Shown here piece after piece: positions 1-8,355 of a DNA stretch of 64,000 nucleotides (positions are counted from its first letter, which is position 1; every line of letters starts with the position of its first letter). The position numbers were made by a program, and so were the translations under genes. This DNA is from Streptomyces sp. NBC_00390 (GTDB taxonomy: Bacteria > Actinomycetota > Actinomycetes > Streptomycetales > Streptomycetaceae), in NCBI RefSeq assembly GCF_036057275.1, contig NZ_CP107945.1, forward strand, positions 5,332,001 through 5,396,000, read 5' to 3'. The notes under the pieces are model-generated. The model saw only the letters and a list, made by a program, of their open reading frames with translations, did no database searches and had not been told where the DNA came from.

Positions 1-387
1 GCCTCGCCGCTGACCTGGCTGGCCTTTTTCGTGTCGGTCGCGCTCGGCGTCGTCGTGAGCTTCGCGGTGCGTTTCCTGGTGGCCCTGTCGGCGTTCTGGC
101 TGATGGACGGGGCCGGGGTGATGCAGATCTGCTGGCTGGCGACACTGTTCTTCTCCGGGATGCTGCTGCCGCTGAACCTGTTCCCCGGTGTGCTGGGCGA
201 GGTGGCGCGTGCGCTGCCCTGGTCGTCGCTGCTGCAGGTGCCCGCGGATGTCTTCCTGGGCAAGCACACCGGGTGGTCTCTGGTGCAGGCGTACGCGTTC
301 CAGGCCGGCTGGGCGGTGGCGCTGCTGGCGGCCGGCCGCGCGCTGCAGCGGGTGGCAACGCGCCGGGTGGTGGTTCAGGGTGGGTGA
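1..387 (+). CDS. ABC-2 type transporter permease, 5'-truncated by window edge
   Basis: The reading frame is open from base 1 and ends with TGA at 385-387, so only the C-terminal part of the protein is here. It is strongly hydrophobic, with several membrane segments. It resembles the permeases of the three-gene ABC-2 exporters common in Streptomyces (ABC2_membrane_6-like, family knowledge). The next permease starts at GTG 380 inside this gene, an 8-bp overlap that implies translational coupling. With the downstream ATPase it probably forms one exporter in the plasma membrane. The substrate cannot be read from sequence. Confidence 0.75.
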   Translation, partial: ASPLTWLAFFVSVALGVVVSFAVRFLVALSAFWLMDGAGVMQICWLATLFFSGMLLPLNLFPGVLGEVARALPWSSLLQVPADVFLGKHTGWSLVQAYAFQAGWAVALLAAGRALQRVATRRVVVQGG

Positions 388-1183
388 GGCCGTCAGGGCG
401 TACGGGCTGATCGCGGCGATGTGGATCCGGTCCACGATGACGTACCGGACGTCGTTCGTGATGACCACGCTGGGGAACTTCGCGGCCACCGGCTTCGACT
501 TCGTGACGATCCTGCTGATGTTCTCGCACGTGGACGCGCTCGGCGGCTACTCGCTGCCCGAGATCGCCTTCCTGTACGGGACGACGAGTACCGCCTTCGG
601 CCTGGCCGACCTGGTCATGGGCTCGATGGACCGGCTGGGGAGGCGGGTGCGCGACGGCACGCTCGACACCCTGCTGGTACGGCCGGTGCCGGTGCTCGCC
701 CAGGTCGCGGCCGACCGTTTCGCGCTGCGCCGGCTCGGGCGGATCAGCCAGGGACTGCTGGTGCTGGGATACGGGCTGGCGAACCTGGACGTCGGGTGGA
801 CGGCGGCGAAGGTGGCGATGGTGCCGCTGATGCTGCTCAGCGGCGGGGCGATCTTCGCGTCGGTGTTCGTGGCGGGCGGGGCGTTCCAGTTCTGGGCGCA
901 GGACGCCTCCGAGGTGCAGAACTCCTTCACGTACGGCGGGAACACGCTGCTGCAGTACCCGCCGTCGATCTTCGCGAAGGACCTGGTGCGCGGGGTGACG
1001 TTCGTCGTGCCGCTGGCCTTCGTCAACTGGGTGCCGTCGCTGTACGTGCTGGGCCGCGAGGACCCTCTGGGTCTGCCGGACTGGCTGGCCTTCCTGCCGC
1101 CGCTGGTCGCCGCGGTGTGCTGCGGGCTCGCGGCGCAGGCCTGGCGGGTGGGCCTTCATTCGTATCGCAGCACCGGAAGCTGA
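380..1183 (+). CDS. ABC-2 type transporter permease (second subunit)
   Basis: This is a 267-aa membrane protein. I place the start at GTG 380 because it gives a normal N-terminus and overlaps the previous stop; a longer frame upstream is Arg-rich and shadows the first permease. It has about six hydrophobic segments and cytosolic Arg patches. It is of similar type to the gene before it, so the two probably form a heterodimeric transmembrane channel for the ATPase encoded 12 bp downstream. The substrate is unknown. Confidence 0.8.
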   Translation: MGEAVRAYGLIAAMWIRSTMTYRTSFVMTTLGNFAATGFDFVTILLMFSHVDALGGYSLPEIAFLYGTTSTAFGLADLVMGSMDRLGRRVRDGTLDTLLVRPVPVLAQVAADRFALRRLGRISQGLLVLGYGLANLDVGWTAAKVAMVPLMLLSGGAIFASVFVAGGAFQFWAQDASEVQNSFTYGGNTLLQYPPSIFAKDLVRGVTFVVPLAFVNWVPSLYVLGREDPLGLPDWLAFLPPLVAAVCCGLAAQAWRVGLHSYRSTGS

Positions 1184-1195
1184 GGGCCGAGGAGC

Positions 1196-2173
1196 ATGGG
1201 GCTGGGCATGGATTTCATCGAGCTCGACGGGGTCGAGAAGGTCTTCGAGGTGCGGCGCAGGGTGGCGGGGAGCCGGATACGCCGTCAGAAGCACCAGGTG
1301 CGGGCGGTGGACGGGATAAGTTTCGCGGTGCCGCGCGGTGAGATGGTCGGCTACATCGGTCCGAACGGTGCCGGGAAGTCCACCACCATCAAGATGCTGA
1401 CGGGGATTCTCACCCCGAGCGGCGGCCGGCTCCGGGTGGCGGGCATCGATCCGTCCCGGGAGCGCACCCGGCTCGCGCAGCGCATCGGTGTGGTGTTCGG
1501 TCAGCGTACGACGCTGTGGTGGGACCTGCCGCTGCGTGATTCGTACCGGCTGATGCACCGGATGTACCGGATCCCGGACCAGGTCTTCCGCGAGAACCTC
1601 GACCGGTGCGTCGAACTGCTGGACCTGGGTGAGCTGTTGCAGGTGCCGGTGCGTCAGCTGTCTCTGGGCCAGCGGATGCGCGGCGACATCGCGGCGGCGC
1701 TGCTGCACGACCCCGAGGTGCTGTACCTCGACGAGCCGACGATCGGGCTCGATGTGATCTCCAAGGCGAAGGTCCGCACCTTTCTGCGTGATCTGAACGC
1801 CGAGCAGGGCACGACCGTCCTGCTGACGACGCACGATCTGACCGACATAGAGCAGCTGTGCAAGCGGGTGATGGTCATCGACCACGGCCGGCTGATGTAC
1901 GACGGGGCGCTGGCCGGGCTGCACGAGGTGGGCGAGAGCGAGCGCACGCTGGTGGTGGACCTGGAGCGCGAGCTGGCGCCGGTCGAGGTGGACGGGGCGC
2001 GGACGGTGAAGGTGGAGGGGCCGCGGCAGTGGCTGGCGTTCCCGGCCTCACGGTCGGCGGCGCCGCTGGTGGCGGAGCTCGCGGAACGCTATCCGCTGGT
2101 CGATCTGTCGGTGCGGGAGCCGGACATCGAGGCGGTGATCGCGAAGCTGTACGCGGAGCGTCCGGGGCTGTGA
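1196..2173 (+). CDS. ABC transporter ATP-binding protein
   Basis: This is the cytosolic ATPase of the ABC-2 exporter. Visible motifs are Walker A GPNGAGKST, the signature region LSLGQRMRGD and Walker B VLYLDEPTIGLD, followed by the H-loop in LLTTHD. The nucleotide-binding domain takes up roughly the first 230 residues, and the last ~80 residues form the accessory tail common in this subfamily. The signature reads LSLGQ, as often seen in ABC-2 exporters. A second start at ATG 1208 (MDFIELDG) is possible and would remove four residues. The gene follows the permease by 12 bp and is clearly co-transcribed. Confidence 0.9.
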   Translation: MGLGMDFIELDGVEKVFEVRRRVAGSRIRRQKHQVRAVDGISFAVPRGEMVGYIGPNGAGKSTTIKMLTGILTPSGGRLRVAGIDPSRERTRLAQRIGVVFGQRTTLWWDLPLRDSYRLMHRMYRIPDQVFRENLDRCVELLDLGELLQVPVRQLSLGQRMRGDIAAALLHDPEVLYLDEPTIGLDVISKAKVRTFLRDLNAEQGTTVLLTTHDLTDIEQLCKRVMVIDHGRLMYDGALAGLHEVGESERTLVVDLERELAPVEVDGARTVKVEGPRQWLAFPASRSAAPLVAELAERYPLVDLSVREPDIEAVIAKLYAERPGL

Positions 2174-2181
2174 GCGCCGGT

Positions 2182-2199
2182 GTCGCCGTCGGCGGCGAC
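2182..2199 (+). terminator. Short hairpin after the ABC operon
   Basis: A perfect 7-bp stem, GTCGCCG / CGGCGAC, with a 4-nt loop lies just after the ATPase stop. It is followed by a run of GTCCC(C/T)-type hexamer repeats up to about 2230. There is no U-tract, which is normal for Streptomyces terminators, but the stem is short. Confidence 0.4.
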
Positions 2200-2284
2200 G
2201 TCCCCGTTCCCGTCCCTGTCCCCGTCCCGATCAAGGATGTCGATCAGGCCTTCGAGAATCGGTCCCGTTGACTAGGCTGGCGGC

Positions 2285-2992
2285 ATGACGAGCGATCTCC
2301 CCGAGATGCGTGCCTCCGACTCCGAGCGGGAGCGGGTTGCCGAGCGGCTGCGTGAAGCCGTGGCCGAGGGACGGCTCGACATGGACGAGTTCGAGCAGCG
2401 CCTGGACGCGGCGTACAGGGCACGTACGCACGGCGAGTTGGCGCCGCTGGTGCGGGACCTGCCGGTGAGCGGTTCCGTGGCGGCGTCCGTGGCCGCCCCG
2501 GCGACGGGCGACTGGGCAGGACGGGTCGGTGGTCCCGCCACTTCCAAGGGCGCGTTCGCCTTCTGGGGCGGCTTCGGGCGCAAGGGCACGTGGACGGTGG
2601 GCCGCCGGTTCACCGCGTTCACGATGATGGGCGGCGGAGAACTGGATCTGCGCGAGGCTCGCTTCGAGGACCGCGAGACCGTGATCACCTGCATCGCGGT
2701 CATGGGCGGGGTGCAGATCGTCGTACCGCCCGACCTGAACGTCGAGGTCAGGGGCATCGGCCTGATGGGCGGCTTCGGTGAGCACGGCGGCAGCGTGGAG
2801 TCGGCGCCCGACCCGGCCGCCCCGCGGGTGATCATCAACGGTGTGGCGTTGATGGGCGGGGTGGGTGTGGAGCGCAAGCGCACCCGGGCCGAGAAGCAGC
2901 GGCTGAAGGCGGAGCGGGCCGAGCGGCTCGAGCGCGAGGACCGGGACCGGCTGGACAAGGGCGACGGCGGGGAGCGCAAGGAGCTCGGCTGA
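2285..2992 (+). CDS. DUF1707 (SHOCT-like) domain protein
   Basis: This 235-aa protein begins with a DUF1707 domain at about residues 8-60, with the RASDSERERV start and a GRLDMDEFEQR core. The middle holds the beta-rich repeat typical of the DUF1707 plus cell-wall-active-antibiotics-response architecture, seen as repeated FTMMGGGELDLR, VMGGVQIVVP and ALMGGVGV motifs. The C-terminus is a charged Lys/Arg/Glu-rich helix. No membrane segment is evident. Function is unknown; some relatives act in cell-envelope stress responses. It sits alone, convergent with the SGNH hydrolase. Confidence 0.85.
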   Translation: MTSDLPEMRASDSERERVAERLREAVAEGRLDMDEFEQRLDAAYRARTHGELAPLVRDLPVSGSVAASVAAPATGDWAGRVGGPATSKGAFAFWGGFGRKGTWTVGRRFTAFTMMGGGELDLREARFEDRETVITCIAVMGGVQIVVPPDLNVEVRGIGLMGGFGEHGGSVESAPDPAAPRVIINGVALMGGVGVERKRTRAEKQRLKAERAERLEREDRDRLDKGDGGERKELG

Positions 2993-3073
2993 GACGCAGC
3001 CGGGCGGCAGGTCCCCGCGGTCCGGTGTCCCCGGTGACCGCGAGTGCTCCTGCTCTGCCCTGGCTACGCCTCG

Positions 3074-3277
3074 GATCCGCGTACGGCCCGGAGGCGGGTA
3101 CGGCTCAGATCCGCGTACGGCCCGGAGGCGGGTACGGCTCAGATCCGCGTACGGCCCGGAAGCGCGCACGCTTCAGATCCGTGTCCGGCCCAGATCCGTG
3201 TCCGACCCGGATCCGTGTCCGACCCGGATCCGTGTCCGACCCGGATCCGTGGCCGGTTCACCGCTGCGTACGGCTCA
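3074..3277. repeat. Tandem array with a 17-bp period (12 units)
   Basis: From 3074 onward the sequence repeats every 17 bases. The first six units alternate two half-types, GATCCGCGTACGGCCCG and GAGGCGGGTACGGCTCA, so they look like three 34-bp units. The next five are variants of GATCCGTGTCCGACCCG. A twelfth unit (3261-3277) ends exactly on the stop codon of the convergent SGNH hydrolase gene. The period is not a multiple of three and no protein on either strand makes sense here. Confidence 0.85.
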
Positions 3278-4522
3278 CAGCTGCGCCGGGTCCACCGCCG
3301 CGCCCATCCGGGCGAATCCGGCGTCGCTCGGGTGGAGATGGTCCCCGTAGTCGTACGCCGGGCTCAGCCGGTGCGGCGCGTACGGATCGCGCAGCGCCCG
3401 GTCGAAGTCGACGACCGCGTCGAAGATGCCGCCCGAGCGGATGACGTTGTTGACCCTGGTGCGTTCGGCCTCCACGGCCGGGGTGCACATCGGGTAGCCG
3501 CCGCAGGGCGTGAGCGTCGCCCCGACGACGCGCAGGCCGCGGGCGTGGGCACGGCGGGTCAGCTCGGCGAGTCCGTCGGTGAGGGCGTCCGTGGAGAGCG
3601 GGTAGGAGGGGCGCAGCAGGTCGTTGATACCGATCGCGACGATCACGGTCCGGGCGCCGGACCGGGCGAGCACATCGCGGTCGAAGCGGTCGAGCACGCT
3701 GGGCCCGCGGCCTTCGGCGAGCAGCCGGTTGCCGCTGATGCCCTGGTTGAGCACGGAGTAGCGGCCGCCGAGCCGGTCGGCGAGTACGTCCGGCCAGCGC
3801 AGATTCGCGTCCCGGGTGGAGCTGACCCCGTCGGTGATCGAGTCGCCGACGGCGATGATCGCCCCGCGGGCTTCCGAGGTCAGTACGTCGACGGCCGTGA
3901 GGTGGTGCCAGGAGGTGGTGACCCCGGTGTAGTCGTCGCCGCTCTCGTCGAGCGTGTGGTCGCCGGCCGCGAGGTAGGAGGTCTGGCGCGCCTGCGGGTG
4001 GCTGGTGACCGTACCGCCGGGGCCGGGAGTGTGGACGGAGATCAGCAGATCGCCGTCGTAAGGGATCCGGAGCACCACAGGGTCGCTGACGAGCTGGTCA
4101 CCGGCCCCGACGGTGGCAGCGGGCGCGCCCTGGAAAGTGACGCGGCGCAGGGTCCCCGGCATCGCCTCCGCCCCGCCGTTCGCACGCACGGCGAGGGACA
4201 CCGAGCCGATCTTCAGCGGCTGCGTCCCGGCGAGGTTGGAGAGGGTGATCCGCGCGGCGGTGCCGCCGACGGTGGTGTGCACCACATTGCGTACGGAGCG
4301 GCCCGCACTGCCGCTCGGGGAGCCCGGCGCGGTCGTGGCGGGGGCGGCCAGGACGGGGCTGGCGGACCAGGTGCCGATCCACACGGATGCGGCTGAGGGG
4401 GGCGGTGTACGCAGGGCGGGCCTGCCCTTGGCCGTACCGACGCTCAGATAGATGCCGGCGCAGATGAGGACCACGACGGCCATGAGGGCGGCGAGGCTCG
4501 CATACCCGTGGCGCTTCTTCAT
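3275..4522 (-). CDS. Secreted or membrane-anchored SGNH/GDSL hydrolase
   Basis: This 415-aa esterase/lipase-like protein starts at the ATG giving MKKRHGYASL, followed by one hydrophobic segment (AALMAVVVLICAGIYL) that acts as a signal anchor. SGNH blocks are visible: GDSITDG with the nucleophile Ser, the oxyanion Gly in ISGNRLL, GINDLL with the Asn, and DHLHPSDAG holding the catalytic Asp and His near the C-terminus. The N-terminal ~180 residues look like a beta-sandwich domain. The substrate is probably a carbohydrate ester or lipid ester. Its stop codon lies in the last unit of the 17-bp repeat array. Confidence 0.85.
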   Translation of the reverse strand: MKKRHGYASLAALMAVVVLICAGIYLSVGTAKGRPALRTPPPSAASVWIGTWSASPVLAAPATTAPGSPSGSAGRSVRNVVHTTVGGTAARITLSNLAGTQPLKIGSVSLAVRANGGAEAMPGTLRRVTFQGAPAATVGAGDQLVSDPVVLRIPYDGDLLISVHTPGPGGTVTSHPQARQTSYLAAGDHTLDESGDDYTGVTTSWHHLTAVDVLTSEARGAIIAVGDSITDGVSSTRDANLRWPDVLADRLGGRYSVLNQGISGNRLLAEGRGPSVLDRFDRDVLARSGARTVIVAIGINDLLRPSYPLSTDALTDGLAELTRRAHARGLRVVGATLTPCGGYPMCTPAVEAERTRVNNVIRSGGIFDAVVDFDRALRDPYAPHRLSPAYDYGDHLHPSDAGFARMGAAVDPAQL

Positions 4523-4587
4523 GAGCACATCATCCGATATCGCTCGGGAACTCGACGTGCGGCCCAGGAGTACCAGAGGTAAGGACA

Positions 4588-6015
4588 ATGCATACGGTAC
4601 GTACGCGCGGACGGGTGGAGCGCATGGAACGCACAGATCGGGACAGGCCGGACGGCCCGGTTGTGGGCCTGGCGGCGCAGGACGGGGCGGCGGGGGAGGG
4701 CCCGGCCGCGGCGGTGGGCCGGCCGGCCTCCGCGAGGACGCGGACCCTGCCCCCCTTCGCGTACACGGAGGCCGACGAGGAGAAGCGTCGCGGTGTCCGC
4801 CGTATGAAGGCGACGGCGACCGGCCTGCTGCTCCTCGTCGCGCTCATCTTCGTCCTCGCCACCTGGGCGAAGAACGCGGGCCTGGGCGGCTGGGCCGGCT
4901 ATGTCGCTGCCGCCGCTGAGGCGGGCATGGTCGGTGCCCTGGCCGACTGGTTCGCCGTCACCGCGCTCTTCCGCCACCCTCTGGGCCTCCCCATCCCGCA
5001 CACCGCGATCATCCCCAACAAGAAGGACCAGCTCGGCGCCTCGCTCGGTTCCTTCGTCGGCGAGAACTTCCTCTCCGCCGATGTCGTACGGGCCCGCCTG
5101 CGCGGGCTCGGCATCGGCGGCCGTCTCGGCGCGTGGCTGGCGGAGCCGGCCCACGCCGACCGGGTCACCGCCGAGCTCGCCACCGCCCTGCGCGGCGCCC
5201 TGGCGGTGCTGCGCGACTCCGACGTCCAGGCGGTCGTCGGCGAGGCGATCACCCGCCGCGCGGAGAGTGCGGAGATCGCCCCCGGCATAGGGAAGACCCT
5301 GGAGAAGGTCGTGGCCGACGGTGCCCACCACCGCGCGGTCGACCTGGTCTGTGCCCGCGCGCACGACTGGCTGGTGCTGCACTCGGACTCGGTGATGGAC
5401 GCGGTGGAGGGCGGCGCCCCGGGCTGGACCCCGCGTTTCGTCGACAGGAAGGTCGGCGAGCGTGTCTACAAGGAACTGGTGCGCTTCGTCACCGAGATGC
5501 GCGACATGCCGGGCCACCCGGCGCGGCGTGCGATCGACCGGTTCCTGACGGACTTCGCGGCGGATCTGCAGTCGGACACGGACACGCGCGTACGTGTGGA
5601 GCGGATGAAGTCCGATCTGGTGTCGCGTCCGGAGGTGCAGGACGTGATCGCGTCGGCCTGGGCCTCCATCCGCACCATGATCCTCTCGGCGGCGGAGGAC
5701 GACCGCAGCGAACTGCGGCTGCGTGCCCGCGCCTCCCTGCTCTCCCTGGGGGCGCGCCTCGCCACGGACGGCCGGCTCCAGGCGAAGGTGGAGGGCTGGG
5801 TGGAGGAAACGGCGGTGTACGTGGTCACCACGTACCGCACGGAGATCACGTCGCTGATCTCGGACACCGTCGCGAGCTGGGACGCGGAGCACACCTCGCG
5901 CAAGATCGAGGCGCACATCGGGCGGGATCTGCAGTTCATCAGGATCAACGGCACGGTGGTCGGTGCGCTGGCCGGCCTGGTGATCTACACCGTCGCCCAC
6001 GCGTTGGGCGCGTGA
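4588..6015 (+). CDS. DUF445 family membrane protein
   Basis: This is a 475-aa DUF445 (YjiN-like) protein. An N-terminal membrane segment (GLLLLVALIFVLATWA) is followed by the AEAGMVGALADWFAVTALF signature and the HPLGLPIPHTAIIP motif, a long helical cytosolic body, and a C-terminal membrane segment near GALAGLVIYTV. The molecular function is unknown. ATG 4588 has a GAGG eight bases upstream; ATG 4624 (MERTDRDRP) is an alternative. It is divergent from the SGNH gene with about 65 bp between them. Its stop codon lies inside a long terminator hairpin. Confidence 0.85.
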   Translation: MHTVRTRGRVERMERTDRDRPDGPVVGLAAQDGAAGEGPAAAVGRPASARTRTLPPFAYTEADEEKRRGVRRMKATATGLLLLVALIFVLATWAKNAGLGGWAGYVAAAAEAGMVGALADWFAVTALFRHPLGLPIPHTAIIPNKKDQLGASLGSFVGENFLSADVVRARLRGLGIGGRLGAWLAEPAHADRVTAELATALRGALAVLRDSDVQAVVGEAITRRAESAEIAPGIGKTLEKVVADGAHHRAVDLVCARAHDWLVLHSDSVMDAVEGGAPGWTPRFVDRKVGERVYKELVRFVTEMRDMPGHPARRAIDRFLTDFAADLQSDTDTRVRVERMKSDLVSRPEVQDVIASAWASIRTMILSAAEDDRSELRLRARASLLSLGARLATDGRLQAKVEGWVEETAVYVVTTYRTEITSLISDTVASWDAEHTSRKIEAHIGRDLQFIRINGTVVGALAGLVIYTVAHALGA

Positions 6016-6048
6016 CCGGTCCCTGCCTGACGGTCACGCGCCCAACGC
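6001..6048 (+). terminator. 18-bp perfect hairpin spanning the DUF445 stop codon
   Basis: GCGTTGGGCGCGTGACCG at 6001-6018 pairs perfectly with 6031-6048 across a 12-nt loop. The TGA stop (6013-6015) lies in the left arm. This is a strong rho-independent-type structure without a U-tract. Confidence 0.8.
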
Positions 6049-6258
6049 CCTTCATGGGGAGGTGTCTTGTAGTACGTGAGGGGCTCGCGGAGCGTTCAGA
6101 TGTTCTGCGAAAGTCTTCCCACCGGGTCCGGCCCAGGGAGTACGGGAGGTTGCCCGGCTTCGGTCCGAGGCACCCTCGGCGGGCCGGCTGAACGCGTGGC
6201 CGGCTGACCGCGTATCAGTACCCGAACAGCTCACGCCCCGCCCCTGGAGGGAACCCCT

Positions 6259-6681
6259 ATGCGCAGCGTCGGGATCACGCCCCTGCTCGCCGCCCCGCTT
6301 GTGGGGTTCGCGCTGCTCACGATGGCCGTGTGCGGGGTCTCGGGCGGTTCCGGATCACCGAACGGGGACGCCGCGGCAGCTTCGGGCGCCGTTGCGGTGC
6401 GCACCGGGGGGCCTGGGGCCGGCGCCCCCGCGACGGCTTCGCTCACCACAGTGGAGTCGGAGCGCGGCGCGATCCTGGCCGACACCGAGGGCCGCACCCG
6501 ACACGGCTTCACCGAGGACGAGCAGGGTGCGGCCACTTGCGACGCGGGGTGCGTCGCGGTCCGGCCGGCGCTCCCCTCGGACCTCTCGGATCCTTCGGAC
6601 CCGGACCCGTCGGAGTCCTCGGCCACGGACATCACGGCGGTCGGCACCGCCGACCCCGCCCTGCTGAACGTGTCCGGCTGA
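6259..6681 (+). CDS. Small secreted protein of unknown function
   Basis: This 140-aa protein starts at ATG with a good GGAGG about nine bases upstream. The N-terminus is a signal peptide or anchor (PLLAAPLVGFALLTMAVCG). The mature part is rich in Ala, Gly, Asp and Ser, with one Cys pair (ATCDAGC) and low-complexity SDPSDPDPSESS. I recognise no domain. The Ser/Asp/Pro-rich tail suggests an extracellular, poorly ordered protein. Confidence 0.6.
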   Translation: MRSVGITPLLAAPLVGFALLTMAVCGVSGGSGSPNGDAAAASGAVAVRTGGPGAGAPATASLTTVESERGAILADTEGRTRHGFTEDEQGAATCDAGCVAVRPALPSDLSDPSDPDPSESSATDITAVGTADPALLNVSG

Positions 6682-6714
6682 GCAAGAGCGGGGCACAGGG
6701 CGGCAGTTCACCGC

Positions 6715-6951
6715 TCATTCACATGCGACGCCGTCCCCGTCCCGGTCGAGGTGACGTCCGTATCCGGGATCCCCGGTCCGGATCGGAGCGGCACCCGCGG
6801 CCCGCACGGCTGTGCAGTTGGCGCCACCCTCGATCCGGACGGCCTCGTGATCCCGAGGTCCGACCCGCGCTCGCCCGCTCAGTTCTTCGTCGGAGCGTTC
6901 CGCGCAGCCCCTTCGGCAGGGCACTCCGGTCCCGCGGCGAGGTACGCCCAA
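6715..6951 (-). pseudogene. Excalibur-domain remnant
   Basis: The last ~34 residues are an excalibur calcium-binding domain: NCTAVRAAGAAPIRTGDPGY followed by the DRDGDGVACE loop. The frame upstream lacks a signal peptide and reads as Arg-rich low-complexity sequence overlapping the 3' end of the terpene synthase gene. Intact excalibur proteins are secreted. This is therefore most likely a 5'-deleted fragment covering 6715-6819. An unannotated short real gene cannot be excluded. Confidence 0.5.
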
Positions 6952-8024
6952 GGGCGTTGCCGTCCGCCGCTCACGGCGGCGATCCCGGTCTCGTCGTAGC
7001 GGGAAGTCGCAAGGGACCAGGCCAGATTGCCGGCCATCAGATGGCCCATGCCCTCCACGTAGTGGTCGATGTGGCCGCGCACCTCCGGCAGTACGCCCAG
7101 CTCACTCAGCGTCTTGGGAAGGTCCAGGGCGAGCCGTGCGAAGCGGGCCGTCCGCGCGTTGGCGAGGGCGGCGATGTACTCGACGGACTGCTCCAGGGTG
7201 CAGCCCTTCTGCTCGCGCAGGACGACGACGCTGTTGTTCACGTCCCCGGCCGCCAGTTCCTTGACGAGCGAGACGATGTCGTTGACGAAGATCACCACAT
7301 CGCCGGTGATCTCGCGCATCTCCCGCAGCGGAAAGGAGTCGTGCAGCTCGTCCGGCAGGCAGTAGCCACCGCACCGCTCGGTGAAATCGAGGCAGGGCTG
7401 TACGCCTATGGAGTCCCGCCGGACCTCGAGGAACTGCTCCAGCGTGGGCAGGCGGTCCGCGTTCCGGTTGTGCGCCTCCCCCTGATAGGCGGCCATGTAG
7501 GCGCGCCAGTGGGTGCGGAACCGATTCTGCCAACCGTACGGTGTGCCGGCCGTGGCCCGGCGCCAGATGTCCCGGAACGCCCGGACGAGCGGCGGGCCGG
7601 GCGCTCCCAGCGGGCCGGACACATCGGACGCGGCGGACGGCCGGGATGTGCCGCTCGCCGTCATGGTCCGTCCGAGGGTGTCCACCAGGCGCTCGATCGC
7701 CTCAGGTCGCAGCCCCAGCCCGCCGTCGAACTGGTCGTCGAAGATGAAGAACCAGGCGTTGAAGTCCGCGGCCAGTTCGAGGTCGTTGCCGGTGGCGTCC
7801 GGGTAGAAGTACGCCATCAGCCGCTCGAGCCGCAGCGCGTCGTACTCCGCCGTCGCGGCTTCTTCCGTCAGCAGGCCCGTCTCCTGCAGCCACTGGAGCG
7901 TGTGCCGTCGTGCGCGCTCCGCATGCGGGCTGAACCGGGCGGGGAACGGAATCCTGATGGCGGCCGTTCGCCGGGTAGGGTCCGCGGTCACCTGGTGGTG
8001 GCCGGAAGCCATCGCGTTCGCCAT
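6879..8024 (-). CDS. Class I terpene synthase (sesquiterpene-synthase-like)
   Basis: The protein has 381 aa, starting at ATG 8024 with AGGGGG about seven bases upstream; longer frames upstream are Arg/Pro-rich and unlikely. The Asp-rich metal motif is DDQFD at residues 96-100, within AWFFIFDDQFD. The NSE motif is NDIVSLVKE at 248-256, and an RY pair follows near residue 342. The layout and flanking motifs match pentalenene-synthase-type bacterial enzymes, which cyclise farnesyl diphosphate using three Mg2+. The product cannot be predicted. No prenyltransferase or P450 lies beside it. It is divergent from the LAL regulator, which may control it. Confidence 0.9.
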   Translation of the reverse strand: MANAMASGHHQVTADPTRRTAAIRIPFPARFSPHAERARRHTLQWLQETGLLTEEAATAEYDALRLERLMAYFYPDATGNDLELAADFNAWFFIFDDQFDGGLGLRPEAIERLVDTLGRTMTASGTSRPSAASDVSGPLGAPGPPLVRAFRDIWRRATAGTPYGWQNRFRTHWRAYMAAYQGEAHNRNADRLPTLEQFLEVRRDSIGVQPCLDFTERCGGYCLPDELHDSFPLREMREITGDVVIFVNDIVSLVKELAAGDVNNSVVVLREQKGCTLEQSVEYIAALANARTARFARLALDLPKTLSELGVLPEVRGHIDHYVEGMGHLMAGNLAWSLATSRYDETGIAAVSGGRQRPWAYLAAGPECPAEGAARNAPTKN

Positions 8025-8355
8025 ACGCACCCCCTGGGTGTCACGGCACGTCCCATCGGCTCGGCGGTCAACGCCTGGCGCGTTTTCGCGCCCTACGAGG
8101 CTAGGTGCGATGCCACGTGAACGGCCGTGATCGACGGGTGTGATGGGGTGTGCAACCGGCGTACGCGACGGCGTGCGCGCCCCCGCGTGAGGCGCTTGGG
8201 AAACGTAGGGAGAGAGAGGATCCGGCGTAGGGGCGCCAAGACCGTCTGAATCCGCCGTTCTCGGCCGGCAGAACCTCCGTGAGGGGCTACCGACCAGCTC
8301 CGCGGGCGTAGGCTTCCCGTGTACTCGGGGACGACACACGGTCGAAGGAACTGAT
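8025..8355. promoter_or_regulatory. Divergent promoter region, terpene synthase / LAL regulator
   Basis: This 331-bp gap separates the two divergent starts. I see no coding sequence, strong palindrome or clear -10/-35 pair in it. It must hold the promoters of both genes. Confidence 0.4.

Noticed and set aside
3025..3444. Plus-strand frames through the 17-bp repeats
   Set aside because: A 17-bp period shifts frame each unit, giving repeated Arg/Pro/Asp nonsense; the array is intergenic.
6052..6234. 60-aa minus-strand frame downstream of DUF445
   Set aside because: No ribosome site, no motif, and it overlaps the promoter of the small secreted protein.
7069..8130. Long plus-strand frames across the terpene synthase gene
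   Set aside because: They are antisense shadows with Arg/Ser-rich composition and no motifs; the minus-strand gene has clear metal-binding motifs.
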